Part shown: positions 43,937-51,435 of the stretch, piece after piece
Numbering within the stretch: position 1 is the first letter of the stretch
Layout of the letters: each line of letters starts with the position of its first letter
Origin: Rhodospirillaceae bacterium UBA4468
GTDB lineage: Bacteria > Pseudomonadota > Alphaproteobacteria > Rhodospirillales > Casp-alpha2
DNA: 51,435 nt
Assembly (NCBI GenBank): GCA_002389385.1
Contig: DGOK01000069.1
Location: 1 to 51,435, forward strand
Reading direction: 5' to 3'
The notes under the pieces: model-generated
Database searches by the model: none
Seen by the model: only the letters and a program-made list of their open reading frames with translations
Told to the model about the DNA's origin: nothing
Made by a program: the position numbers and the translations under genes

Positions 43937-45148
43937 TTAGTTTTTAATCACGTTCTTTTCTGGTCCGTACGGGAAGCCCGTAATGTTCTCAGAGCCGTCT
44001 TCACCGACGACCAGAATGTCGTGTTCGCGGTAGCCGCCTGCACCAGGCTCGCCTTCTGGAATCATGATCATCGGCTCCATAGAGATCACCATATTAGGCT
44101 CTAATACGGTATTGATATCTTCTCGGAGTTCCAGGCCAGCTTCTCGGCCATAATAATGAGACAAGACACCAAACGAATGGCCATAGCCAAACGTGCGACG
44201 GTCCAGGATGCCGTGTTCGCGGTAAATTTCATTTAGCTCTAAGGCAATATCGCAACACTTGGCGCCGGGTTGGATAAGCTCAATGCCGCGCTCATGGACT
44301 TGGACATTGATCTCCCAGAGTTTCAAATGCGCATCGGATACTTCTTCAGAGAAAAGGGTGCGTTCAAGGGCTGTGTAATATCCGGAAATCATTGGAAAGC
44401 AGTTCACGGATAAGATATCGCCGCGTTCAATCTTCTTTGTGGTGACAGGATTGTGCGCACCATCTGTATTGATGCCGCTTTGAAACCATGTCCAGGTATC
44501 TCGTAGTTCTGAATCAGGGAACCGCTTGGCAATTTCCCGGATCATCGCATCAGTTGAATGAATTGCGACTTCGTGTTCAGGGACGCCGGGTGCAATCGCC
44601 TCGGTGCATGCGGCACCACCGATGTCAGCAACCTGAGCGCCATGCTTGATGAGGGCTATTTCAGCATCAGACTTAATCATTCGCATTTGCATGCACGCGA
44701 CTGAGACGTCGACGAATTCGCTTTTTGGGAAAGCGGTTTTCAGCTTATCCATGTTCTGCATTGTCATGTTATCGAATTCAATGCCGATACGCCCGCCATC
44801 TTTGATCAACTGCTGCAATGCTTTGAAGTAATTGTCTCGGGTCCAATCGGTGTAGATCAGATTGTCACCAACTGTTCGTCGCCATGGCTGTGCGCCATCG
44901 ATATTGGCGCTAAGGGATGTCTGCTTGTCGTGATCTACAACGAGGGCATAAAACCGCCCAAAGCTGTAATAGAGGAAATCACTGTAATAATTGATGTTCT
45001 GATATGACGAGAACAGGACATGATCGATTTTTGCGTCGGCCATGTGCGTGCGCAATTTTCCTAACCTGGACGCATACTCTTTAGCGCTGAATGTATTTGA
45101 GACCCGGTTGCCGTTATGGATTTCGATGATATCTTTAAGTTCTTGCAT
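43937..45148 (-). CDS. Creatinase (creatine amidinohydrolase, M24 fold)
   Basis: The enzyme hydrolyses creatine to sarcosine and urea. An upstream ATG at 45160 exists, but GGGGG at about 45154-45158 sits correctly for the ATG at 45148. That start gives 403 residues, the same length as Pseudomonas putida creatinase. Numbering matches exactly: the general acid/base His232 ('DGAHNPVTT') and guanidinium-binding Glu262 ('YTALERTLF') and Glu358 ('ISMEPMIMIPEG') are present. The active-site regions 'TWTWFQSGINTDG' and 'TFGYGHSFGVLSHYYGREAGLEL' are near-identical to my recollection of that enzyme. It is metal-free in the known enzyme, unlike other M24 peptidases. No sarcosine oxidase or urease is in the window. 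It is cytoplasmic; a 6-bp inverted repeat lies just upstream. Confidence 0.93.
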   Translation of the reverse strand: MQELKDIIEIHNGNRVSNTFSAKEYASRLGKLRTHMADAKIDHVLFSSYQNINYYSDFLYYSFGRFYALVVDHDKQTSLSANIDGAQPWRRTVGDNLIYTDWTRDNYFKALQQLIKDGGRIGIEFDNMTMQNMDKLKTAFPKSEFVDVSVACMQMRMIKSDAEIALIKHGAQVADIGGAACTEAIAPGVPEHEVAIHSTDAMIREIAKRFPDSELRDTWTWFQSGINTDGAHNPVTTKKIERGDILSVNCFPMISGYYTALERTLFSEEVSDAHLKLWEINVQVHERGIELIQPGAKCCDIALELNEIYREHGILDRRTFGYGHSFGVLSHYYGREAGLELREDINTVLEPNMVISMEPMIMIPEGEPGAGGYREHDILVVGEDGSENITGFPYGPEKNVIKN

Positions 45149-45178
45149 GATTTCCCCCATATGCCTTCAGCCCTTCTA

Positions 45179-45195
45179 GGGAATAGCCAATTCCC
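45179..45195. repeat. 6-bp inverted repeat upstream of creatinase
   Basis: GGGAAT (45179-45184), five bases, then ATTCCC (45190-45195) form a small inverted repeat about 31-47 bases upstream of the creatinase start. It could be an operator. The remaining 45149-45369 gap holds the divergent creatinase and pntAA promoters; I see no gene in it. Confidence 0.4.
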
Positions 45196-45369
45196 CGGCA
45201 ATCAAAATTGATACTGGTGCCTCGGTATTTGCACATCTGGTGCTATGAGGAAATGGGCGTGACACTTGCGTAAGCATCAACGACGCGGCATAACCTAAGA
45301 AGCAAGGCGTATAAAAATGCCGATAGGGTAAAGAATCATAATGATCACCCAAAGCGGAGAGGGCTTATC

Positions 45370-46599
45370 ATGAAAATTGCGATACCAAAGGAACGTGCTG
45401 CGGGTGAAAGCCGTGTAGCCGCATCCATTGAGGTTATTGGAAAATTAGTTGGTCTTGGTTGTGACGTTGTTATTGAAGCCAGCGCTGGTGAGGGTGCATC
45501 TATTGCAGATGAGACCTTCAAAAAAGCAGGTGCTTCAATCGCCAAGGATTTTGCTGCGACGGTTAAAGGCGCGAATATGGTCTGGAAGATCACGGCGCCC
45601 AGCAAGGCTGAAATTGGCAAGCTCACCAAGGGCCAGATTGTCTGTGCGCATCTTTCAGCGCTGACCGACGCCAAGGGCATTGAAGAAATGGCCAAAGCTG
45701 GTCTTAGCGGATACGCCATGGAATTGATGCCGCGTATCTCTCGGGCGCAGTCGATGGACATATTGTCTTCGCAAGCTAACCTGGCGGGTTACAAAGCTGT
45801 TCTGAACGCGGCAGAGCTTTATGGCCGCGCGTTTCCAATGATGATGACCGCGGCGGGTACAGTACCACCAGCACGTGCATTCATTATGGGTGTCGGTGTT
45901 GCTGGATTGCAGGCCATCGCGACCGCAAAACGTTTGGGTGCTGCTGTAAGCGCAACTGATGTTCGCCCCGCAACGCGTGAGCAAGTCGCTTCATTGGGTG
46001 GCAAGTTTCTGGATGTCGACCCAGAGATGGAAAAAGAGGCAGAGACCGACGGCGGATACGCCAAGGAAATGCCGCCTGAGTATTTCGAAAAGCAGAAGCA
46101 AAAAGTTAAAGAGCATCTGCCAAAGCAAGATATTGTTGTGACAACGGCATTGATCCCTGGCCGTCCGGCACCAAAGCTGGTGACCAAGGATATGGTCGAA
46201 GGTATGAAGCCGGGTGCTATTATTGTTGATATGGCTGCTGAAGCGGGCGGTAACTGTGAACTGACCAAACCTAGCGAAGTGACGACAACTAAGAACGGCG
46301 TCATTATTGACGGTCGTCTGAACTTGCCGAGCCGATTGGCGGAAACAGCGTCTGCATTGTTTGCAAAGAATCTGTTGAATTTCATTACGCCGCACTTTGA
46401 TAAAGAAAGTGGCAAGTTCGCTTTTGATGACGAAGATTTGACAGTTCAAGGCACGTTGGTTTGCACAGGGGGCAAGGTCGTAAATGACCGCGTTGCCAGT
46501 GCACTTAAGCCTTCTGGCGCAGCAAAGCCGAAAGCACCTGCCAAGAAAAAAGCAGCTAAAAAAGATGATGCAAAAACTGATGATGGGAAGGGGGCCTGA
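45370..46599 (+). CDS. pntAA: NAD(P) transhydrogenase subunit alpha, part 1
   Basis: This is the NAD(H)-binding domain I of the proton-pumping transhydrogenase, which makes NADPH from NADH using proton-motive force. The 409 residues begin 'KIAIPKERAAGESRVAASIEVI', with 'VGVAGLQAIATAKRLGAAV' forming the Rossmann GxGxxG-type fold and 'EKEAETDGGYAKEMPPEYFEKQ' the mobile-loop side. The last 25 residues are a Lys/Ala/Pro-rich tail ('KPKAPAKKKAAKKDD'). A GAGAGGG site precedes the ATG. It is followed 2 bp later by pntAB, the three-gene form usual in alphaproteobacteria. Confidence 0.97.
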   Translation: MKIAIPKERAAGESRVAASIEVIGKLVGLGCDVVIEASAGEGASIADETFKKAGASIAKDFAATVKGANMVWKITAPSKAEIGKLTKGQIVCAHLSALTDAKGIEEMAKAGLSGYAMELMPRISRAQSMDILSSQANLAGYKAVLNAAELYGRAFPMMMTAAGTVPPARAFIMGVGVAGLQAIATAKRLGAAVSATDVRPATREQVASLGGKFLDVDPEMEKEAETDGGYAKEMPPEYFEKQKQKVKEHLPKQDIVVTTALIPGRPAPKLVTKDMVEGMKPGAIIVDMAAEAGGNCELTKPSEVTTTKNGVIIDGRLNLPSRLAETASALFAKNLLNFITPHFDKESGKFAFDDEDLTVQGTLVCTGGKVVNDRVASALKPSGAAKPKAPAKKKAAKKDDAKTDDGKGA

Positions 46600-46601
46600 T
46601 T

Positions 46602-47024
46602 ATGGATAAGTCTACCCTTGCGGACAAAGCGGCCGAACTCGCGACCGGCCTTGAAAACTTAGCCAAGCAAGCTGGCGATCTCGCACATTCAGCAACTCAG
46701 GTTGTTGTGGTGCAAGGTGATGCAGCTGCTGCTAGCGGCGGCGCTGATTTTCTTTCGATGTTCACGATCTTCGTGATGGCCTGTTTTGTTGGCTATCATG
46801 TGGTCTGGAATGTCACACCAGCGCTTCATTCACCTTTGATGGGCGTCACAAACGCTATCTCATCGGTGATTATTGTTGGCGGTCTATTGGCTGTTGGCCC
46901 GGATTTGTTGGATTTTTCCAAAGTCATGGGCTTCTTCGCGGTGTTACTGGCGTCGATTAATATATTCGGCGGCTTCATCGTTACGCAGCGTATGCTGTCC
47001 ATGTTCAAAAAGAAGCAAAGATAA
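46602..47024 (+). CDS. pntAB: NAD(P) transhydrogenase subunit alpha, part 2
   Basis: This is the small membrane part of the alpha subunit (domain II), 140 residues. After a polar N-terminus of about 45 residues, three helices contain 'FLSMFTIFVMACFVGYHVVWNVTPALHSPLMGVTNAISSVIIVGGL' (in parts), the canonical family sequence. It sits 2 bp after pntAA and 13 bp before pntB. Confidence 0.97.
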   Translation: MDKSTLADKAAELATGLENLAKQAGDLAHSATQVVVVQGDAAAASGGADFLSMFTIFVMACFVGYHVVWNVTPALHSPLMGVTNAISSVIIVGGLLAVGPDLLDFSKVMGFFAVLLASINIFGGFIVTQRMLSMFKKKQR

Positions 47025-47037
47025 GGGAGCCTAGATC

Positions 47038-48432
47038 ATGAGCGGTACACTTGTTGGGTATTTTTACCTTATCTCTGCGGTTTTATTCATACTTGCACTC
47101 AAGGGGCTCTCTAGTCCTCTAAATGCACGTCGTGGCAATATGCTGGGCATCATTGGTATGACCATCGCCATTGTGACGACCATCCTGCATCCGGATGTGG
47201 TGTCGTATGGTTGGGTTATTATAGCCCTGGTCATTGGTGGCGGTATAGGCACGGTGGTGGCTAAAAAGATTGAAATGACGGCATTGCCCGAACTTGTTGC
47301 AGCCTTCCATTCATTGGTTGGTTTAGCAGCGGTGTTCGTTGCATTGGCGGCGCTTTATCATCCAGAAGCCTATGACATTGGTTCAGCGGGATCATTACCT
47401 GCTGCGAGCCTGGCTGAAATGGGCCTTGGTATGGCAATTGGTGCGATTACGTTCTCAGGCTCAATCATTGCCTTCGCAAAGTTACGGGGTCTGATGTCTG
47501 GTAATCCAATTACATTTGCTGGACAGCATCCACTGAACTTGCTGATTGCGCTGACTATGTTGGCACTGTTGGTCTACTTCTGCCGTACTGAGAGCTATCC
47601 GGCGTTCTGGGGTTTATTGATCTTGTCGTTTGTGATTGGCTTCTTGCTGATCGTACCGATTGGTGGCGCAGATATGCCGGTTGTCGTGTCGATGCTGAAC
47701 TCATACTCGGGTTGGGCAGCTGCAGGTATTGGCTTCACGCTCGGTAACTCAGCGTTGATTATCACGGGTGCTCTTGTGGGCTCTAGTGGTGCGATTTTGA
47801 GTTACATCATGTGTAAAGGTATGAACCGGTCGATCATTAACGTGTTGCTGGGTGGTTTTGGTGGCGATAGTGCTGCTGGCCCAGGTGCAACCAGTGACCC
47901 TGAACGTCAGGCGAAAGCTGGTGCAGCTCCAGACGCTGCGTTTATTATGGGCAATGCATCCAAGGTTATCATCGTGCCGGGTTACGGTATGGCGGTGGCG
48001 CAGGCACAGCATGCTGTGCGTGAGATGGCTGACAAGCTTAAGGCTGAAGGCGTCGAAGTTAAGTACGCTATTCACCCTGTTGCAGGCCGGATGCCAGGAC
48101 ACATGAACGTGCTTCTTGCTGAAGCTAACGTGCCTTATGACGAAGTCTTTGAGTTGGAAGAAATCAACCATGAGTTTGCGACAGCAGATGTTGCATACGT
48201 TATTGGTGCCAACGATGTAACCAACCCGATTGCCAAGACTGATCCAACATCACCGATTGCGGGGATGCCGATCTTGGACGTCGAGAAGGCGGGTACAGTG
48301 CTTTTCGTAAAGCGTTCACTCAGCCCTGGTTATGCAGGTGTTGATAACCCACTGTTCTATGCTGACAACACAATGATGTTGTTTGGCGATGCCAAAGAGA
48401 TGACGGAGAAAATTGTGAGTGGTCTCGAATAA
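47038..48432 (+). CDS. pntB: NAD(P) transhydrogenase subunit beta
   Basis: The beta subunit has about nine membrane helices (domain II, residues 1-270) that form the proton channel with PntAB, and a cytoplasmic NADP(H)-binding domain III (about 285-464). Family segments include 'NPITFAGQHPLNLLIAL', 'PVVVSMLNSYSGWAAAGIGFTLGN', 'KVIIVPGYGMAVAQAQHAV' (GYGxA nucleotide loop), 'HPVAGRMPGHMNVLLAEA' and 'KRSLSPGYAGVDNPLFY'. It completes the pntAA-pntAB-pntB operon, and two hairpins follow. Confidence 0.98.
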   Translation: MSGTLVGYFYLISAVLFILALKGLSSPLNARRGNMLGIIGMTIAIVTTILHPDVVSYGWVIIALVIGGGIGTVVAKKIEMTALPELVAAFHSLVGLAAVFVALAALYHPEAYDIGSAGSLPAASLAEMGLGMAIGAITFSGSIIAFAKLRGLMSGNPITFAGQHPLNLLIALTMLALLVYFCRTESYPAFWGLLILSFVIGFLLIVPIGGADMPVVVSMLNSYSGWAAAGIGFTLGNSALIITGALVGSSGAILSYIMCKGMNRSIINVLLGGFGGDSAAGPGATSDPERQAKAGAAPDAAFIMGNASKVIIVPGYGMAVAQAQHAVREMADKLKAEGVEVKYAIHPVAGRMPGHMNVLLAEANVPYDEVFELEEINHEFATADVAYVIGANDVTNPIAKTDPTSPIAGMPILDVEKAGTVLFVKRSLSPGYAGVDNPLFYADNTMMLFGDAKEMTEKIVSGLE

Positions 48433-48447
48433 GCGTTTACGCTTTTA
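48431..48447 (+). terminator. Short hairpin at pntB stop
   Basis: AAGCG-TTTA-CGCTT (48431-48444) gives a 5-bp stem followed by TT, directly at the pntB stop codon. It is weak alone and may act with the longer hairpin just downstream. Confidence 0.4.
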
Positions 48448-48465
48448 AAACGTGAGACTGAATCG

Positions 48466-48497
48466 AGAACGCAGATAACGAAAGTTATCTGCGTTCT
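48466..48497. terminator. Perfect 14-bp hairpin with GAAA loop between pntB and permease pseudogene
   Basis: AGAACGCAGATAAC (48466-48479) and GTTATCTGCGTTCT (48484-48497) are perfect inverted copies with a GAAA tetraloop. No long T-tract follows on the plus strand (TCGTTGTG). It lies between convergent genes and is probably a bidirectional terminator or 3'-end stabiliser of the pnt transcript. Confidence 0.7.
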
Positions 48498-48517
48498 TCG
48501 TTGTGCATCCTAATGGC

Positions 48518-49729
48518 TTATTCATTGATGCCCTGCCCTTTCTCGGTCCATCTCATAAGCATCAAGGACATGCTACCCATAAGCGCGAATCCACCGACCA
48601 GAGGCAAGACGCTACTGTCGTAAAGGTGGCCAATGAGCCAACCAAGTGGCAGAGAAATCAATGTTGAGACAGACCCGGTCAATACAGCGCCGAGCCCTGC
48701 CATATGACCAAGCGGCTCCATCGCAAGGGTGTTAAAGTTACCAAACAACATTCCGATACAGAAAAATGTTCCAAGTAGCCATGCCATGAAAAACCATAAC
48801 GGCGGGACACCGTTGTTCATTATACTTGGGATTAAGAAGATGCCTGAGAGCAGTGTCAGCGAGATCAAAGCGCGCCAGCTCAGATAACGCATGCCCAATT
48901 GCATGACGAGCTTTGAGTTGCAAATAGACTCACTGCCTATTGCAAGTGCTGCCAAGCCAAAATACAGCGGGAACATAGAGCCGAGGCCATATGTGGTCTG
49001 GAATATTTGTTGTGCACAACTTAAGTAACCAACAAAGCCACCAAACACACACCCGGCACTTAACGTGTATCCGACAGTCGTCCGGTAACCACAAATTTCC
49101 TTAACGCCGAGCAAAATTTTGCTTATTGAAAAAGAATTTTGGGCCGCAATTGGCAATGTTTCTGGCTGTCGTAGCCAAAACTAAACCAGTCCGATGGCTG
49201 CCATAGCTATGAGAAAATAGAATGTCGCTTGCCAGTTAATATTGGTGATCAGTATCTGACTAATCGCAGGTGCAATTGCTGGTACGAGAATGAAAATAGC
49301 CATCATGATTGACATGATTCGGGCCATAGCGCGACCTTTATAGCTGTCTCGAATAATTGCAACGGTAATAATGCGCGGCGATGCAGCCCCAAAGCCCTGC
49401 AGTACACGGCCAATTAACATCGCATCGAGAGATGTAGCAGTTACAGAGATCAAACATCCGACAATGAAGATGATGAACCCAAGATAGATCGTTACTTTCC
49501 GTCCGATGCTATCAGAGATCAGTCCAGCAAGCAGTTGTCCAAGAGCAAGCCCGCCGAAAAGAGAGGATACGACCAGCTTTGTATGGTTTGGGTCGGTAAT
49601 GCCTAAGTCCTCACCGATGATACTGAGGGTCGGAAGCATGATATCTGTCGCCATGGCGACCATAGAGACCATCAACGCGATTAACGTGACGAATTCTATG
49701 AAGGTTTAGGGTTTTGTGGGCGGCTTCAT
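48518..49729 (-). pseudogene. Bcr/CflA-type MFS drug-efflux permease broken by two in-frame stops
   Basis: Read in one frame from the ATG at 49729, this is a full-size permease of about 403 codons with no frameshift, interrupted by two stops. The first is TAA at 49706-49708 (after 'MKPPTKP', before 'TFIEFVTLIALMVSM'). The second is TAG at 49181-49183 (between 'FLIAMAAIGLV' and 'FWLRQPETLPIA'). The first six helices ('MATDIMLPTLSIIGEDLGI', 'GLISDSIGRKVTIYLGF', 'GRVLQGFGAASPRIITVAIIRD') and the last six, ending 'LMRWTEKGQG', are otherwise intact and recognisable as Bcr/CflA family. The loop motif 'SDSIGRK' is preserved. With no indels and conserved motifs, decay is recent, or the stops are sequence errors or read through. 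Confidence 0.88.
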
Positions 49730-49806
49730 GAAAATCCGTTCAAATGACTGAAGTTTTTTGTCGGCTGCGGAAGGCTTATTAGGAAGACGTATAAACCATA
49801 GATACG

Positions 49807-49839
49807 ACAAAAAACCGCCCAGGTTCCTCTTGGGCGGTT
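49807..49839 (-). terminator. Rho-independent terminator of rpsU
   Basis: On the minus strand AACCGCCCA...TGGGCGGTT forms a 9-bp stem (plus-strand arms 49813-49821 and 49831-49839), followed by TTTTTTG (complement of 49808-49814). It lies about 45 bases after the rpsU stop. A 5-bp CACCC/GGGTG hairpin (49857-49870) lies between. The rest of 49730-49884 shows no gene. Confidence 0.9.
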
Positions 49840-49884
49840 CGTATATCGCTGCAGAACACCCCTTAGGGTGGTTGTCAGGACTTC

Positions 49885-50088
49885 TTAGAAGCCTTCGCGC
49901 TCGATGCGTTTCCGCTCAAGCTTGCGAGCACGACGAACGGCTTCAGCCTTTTCGCGAGCACGACGCTCGGATGGCTTCTCATACGAACGACGGAGCTTCA
50001 TTTCACGGAAGATACCCTCACGCTGCATTTTCTTTTTGAGCGCTTTAAGGGCCTGATCAACATTATTATCGCGGACGGTGACTTGCAC
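49885..50088 (-). CDS. rpsU: 30S ribosomal protein S21
   Basis: S21 is a small basic subunit protein near the anti-Shine-Dalgarno end of 16S rRNA. The 67 residues begin 'MQVTVRDNNVDQALKALKK' with the typical 'KMQREGIFREMKLRRSYEKPSERRAR' (in parts) and a strongly basic C-terminus. The start is a GTG at 50088; upstream sequence gives no better ATG, and the family starts at this MQV. It is divergent from peptide deformylase, with 171 bases between, and is followed by a clear terminator. Confidence 0.97.
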   Translation of the reverse strand: MQVTVRDNNVDQALKALKKKMQREGIFREMKLRRSYEKPSERRAREKAEAVRRARKLERKRIEREGF

Positions 50089-50259
50089 GGGTGTCTATCT
50101 CTTTCCAACTAACAATAACAATAGGTTATAAAAACCATACACGGGACCAATCCCATGAATGAGCGGATATATATCAAAGCTTTAAGGCCATGTGAAGGGC
50201 GAATTGCTTTATTTTTGTAAACAAGCGAAATTAGTTGAAATAGCGCAAAGGGGGAGGAA

Positions 50260-50778
50260 TTGGCGATTTTAAAGATAGCACGTATGGGACATCCAGTTTT
50301 AATGGGTATTGCTGAACCCGTTGAGGACCCAACAAACCCTGAAATAGCACGTCTGATCAATGACATGGTCGATACAATGGCAGATGCACCAGGTATTGGT
50401 CTGGCCGCACCGCAGGTCCATGTCGCCAAGCGAATAGTGATCTATATGGTGCCTGAAGACCGCACCAGCGACGGCGAGGGCCATCCTTTAACGGTGCTGA
50501 TTAACCCTGAGATCATCGTTCTCGATGACGCCGTCGAAGATGGGGTGGAAGGATGCTTGTCGTTGCCAGGGATGTCTGGGCCGGTCGCTCGGCCAACCCG
50601 CATTCGCGTTCAAGCCTTGGATCATCAGGGCCAAGCGCTCGATTATGAGGCTGAGAGTTTCCATGCGCGCGTCATACAGCATGAGTGTGATCATCTGGAT
50701 GGTATACTTTATCCCATGCGTATGAGTGATCTCGGACAGTTTGGTTACGTACAAGAAATGACGCAGGCGCAAGAATAA
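50260..50778 (+). CDS. def: Peptide deformylase
   Basis: The enzyme removes the N-formyl group from nascent proteins. The 172 residues carry all three motifs: 'GIGLAAPQV' (about 46-54), 'EGCLSLPG' (metal Cys, about 96-103) and 'QHECDHLDG' (metal His pair and catalytic Glu, near 142-150; Cys replaces the usual Ile/Met after Glu). The start is a TTG at 50260, with AAAGGGGGAGG just upstream and the family-typical 'MAILKIARMGHPVL' beginning. An ATG at 50284 would cut into the fold. The COQ9-family gene begins 28 bp after its stop. A second def-fmt locus may exist elsewhere. Confidence 0.95.
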   Translation: MAILKIARMGHPVLMGIAEPVEDPTNPEIARLINDMVDTMADAPGIGLAAPQVHVAKRIVIYMVPEDRTSDGEGHPLTVLINPEIIVLDDAVEDGVEGCLSLPGMSGPVARPTRIRVQALDHQGQALDYEAESFHARVIQHECDHLDGILYPMRMSDLGQFGYVQEMTQAQE

Positions 50779-50806
50779 GCTATTCTTGGGTTCGGAGGAT
50801 TGATTG

Positions 50807-51435
50807 ATGAGCGAACAAAGTAATTTTGAGACACTGGAAGACGATGTCCAGGAGATGCGGGATCAGATTCTCATCGCAACATTACCTCACGTGCCGTTTG
50901 ATGGATGGACTGAGCGGGCGATGACTGCGGGTGAAGCCAGTACTGGTTTGGGTGAGGGCGCAGCATATCGTGCGTTTCCAGGTGGTCTATCGGACATGGC
51001 AGCGCATGCTTCTGACTATTCCGACCGATTGATGCTGTCTCGCCTTGGCGAGCTGGATCTTACTTCCATGAAAGTCCGTGAGAAGGTCGCTGCAGGCGTT
51101 CGAGCTCGAATCGAAGCATGCATGCCTTATAAGGAAGCACATCGGACTTTATTAGGATATTTGGCACTGCCAACACGTAAAGCAATGACAGCGAAGATGG
51201 CGTGGGCGACATGTAACAAAATCTGGTATGTCGCTGGCGATGACGCGACAGACTTCAATTATTACACAAAGCGTGGCCTGTTATTTCCGGTCTACACGAC
51301 GACCGTCTTGTATTGGCATTCGGATCGCTCAGAAGGCTCATCAGACACCTGGGGGTATTTGGATCGCCGCATCGCGGATGTGATGAAAATCCCGGGCTAT
51401 CAGGCGCGATTGAAGAAGACGCTTGGCAATCTGCC
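50807..51435 (+). CDS. COQ9-family protein, 5' part (cut by window end)
   Basis: An open frame runs from the ATG at 50807, preceded by GGAGG, to the window edge (209 codons, no stop). The product shows the COQ9 pattern. The N-terminal helices 'MRDQILIATLPHVPFDGWTERAM' (in parts) are followed by 'GLGEGAAYRAFPGGLSDM' and the conserved 'MAWATCNKIWYVAGDDATDFNYYTKRGLLFPVYTTTVLYW' region (in parts), which in COQ9 includes the lipid-binding surface. COQ9 supports ubiquinone biosynthesis (the COQ7 step in eukaryotes); alphaproteobacteria carry homologues. The C-terminus lies outside. It follows def at 28 bp, so it may be in the same operon. Confidence 0.88.
   Translation, partial: MSEQSNFETLEDDVQEMRDQILIATLPHVPFDGWTERAMTAGEASTGLGEGAAYRAFPGGLSDMAAHASDYSDRLMLSRLGELDLTSMKVREKVAAGVRARIEACMPYKEAHRTLLGYLALPTRKAMTAKMAWATCNKIWYVAGDDATDFNYYTKRGLLFPVYTTTVLYWHSDRSEGSSDTWGYLDRRIADVMKIPGYQARLKKTLGNL

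Noticed and set aside
45149..45160. Upstream ATG for creatinase (407 residues)
   Set aside because: The GGGGG ribosome site lies between the two ATGs and serves 45148, which also gives the known 403-residue length and numbering.
45819..46415. 198-residue minus-strand ORF opposite pntAA
   Set aside because: Antisense shadow of a conserved gene with no recognisable motif or ribosome site.
49758..50039. 93-residue plus-strand ORF across the rpsU terminator and gene
   Set aside because: It overlaps rpsU on the opposite strand and reads through the terminator hairpin, so it is not plausible as a gene.
1..51435. CRISPR arrays, prophage, transposases, tRNA or rRNA genes
   Set aside because: No regularly spaced repeats, integrase/transposase motifs, terminal inverted repeats or cloverleaf-like sequences were seen by reading; a covariance-model scan was not possible here.

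Overview
The window looks like a contiguous chromosomal segment of a motile, Gram-negative alphaproteobacterium. Support: a CckA-type hybrid kinase beside flagellar export genes, a GAAC-N7-GAAC (alphaproteobacterial LexA) box before recA, a three-gene pntAA/pntAB/pntB transhydrogenase, a COQ9-family gene, and a fused indolepyruvate ferredoxin oxidoreductase. Base composition looks intermediate (near 50% GC by eye, not computed) and intergenic gaps are very short. This suits a marine Rhodospirillales- or SAR116-like lineage, but the placement is an inference. I found no tRNA, rRNA, CRISPR array, insertion sequence or prophage, and no gene-free stretch longer than about 250 bases.

Layout. (1) 1-12006, flagellar and cell-cycle block: the 3' end of a MotB/OmpA-like gene and a very large secreted TPR protein read rightward. 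A leftward set follows: fhlB-like, small unknown gene, fliO, fliP. A rightward set then runs flgB-flgC-fliE-fliQ-fliR-flhB and ends in cckA. (2) 12007-16147, housekeeping: recA with a LexA box and terminator, then alaS. (3) 16163-21749: an AraC-type regulator divergent from an MFS permease, then MoxR ATPase - MscS channel - VWA/CoxE-like protein. (4) 21762-24253, leftward set: unknown gene, meaB, a CheZ-like phosphatase and an exported cyclophilin. (5) 24383-27624: pyruvate kinase, a RarD-like permease and an AEC permease. (6) 27633-35986: indolepyruvate ferredoxin oxidoreductase (leftward), a nucleotide-sugar epimerase plus EamA permease, and a LysR regulator divergent from a fluoroacetate-dehalogenase-like hydrolase plus EamA permease. 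(7) 36007-43911: long-chain acyl-CoA synthetase, M3 oligopeptidase plus alpha/beta hydrolase, AarF/UbiB-like kinase, a cyclic-nucleotide-binding protein without a DNA-binding domain, a further EamA permease and RidA. (8) 43937-48432: a creatinase with full active-site conservation, then pntAA-pntAB-pntB. (9) 48518-51435: a Bcr/CflA-type permease broken by two in-frame stop codons, rpsU with a clear terminator, peptide deformylase, and the 5' part of a COQ9-family gene cut by the window end.

Functional picture: flagellar assembly and its cell-cycle control dominate the left end. The centre and right hold amino-acid, organic-nitrogen (creatine) and possibly halo-acid catabolism, many small-molecule permeases (four EamA/RarD family members), and energy metabolism. 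The items most worth a second look are the MotB-linked TPR giant, the MscS channel set inside a MoxR/CoxE pair, the defluorinase-like residue set, the doubly nonsense-mutated permease, and the HTH-less cyclic-nucleotide sensor.
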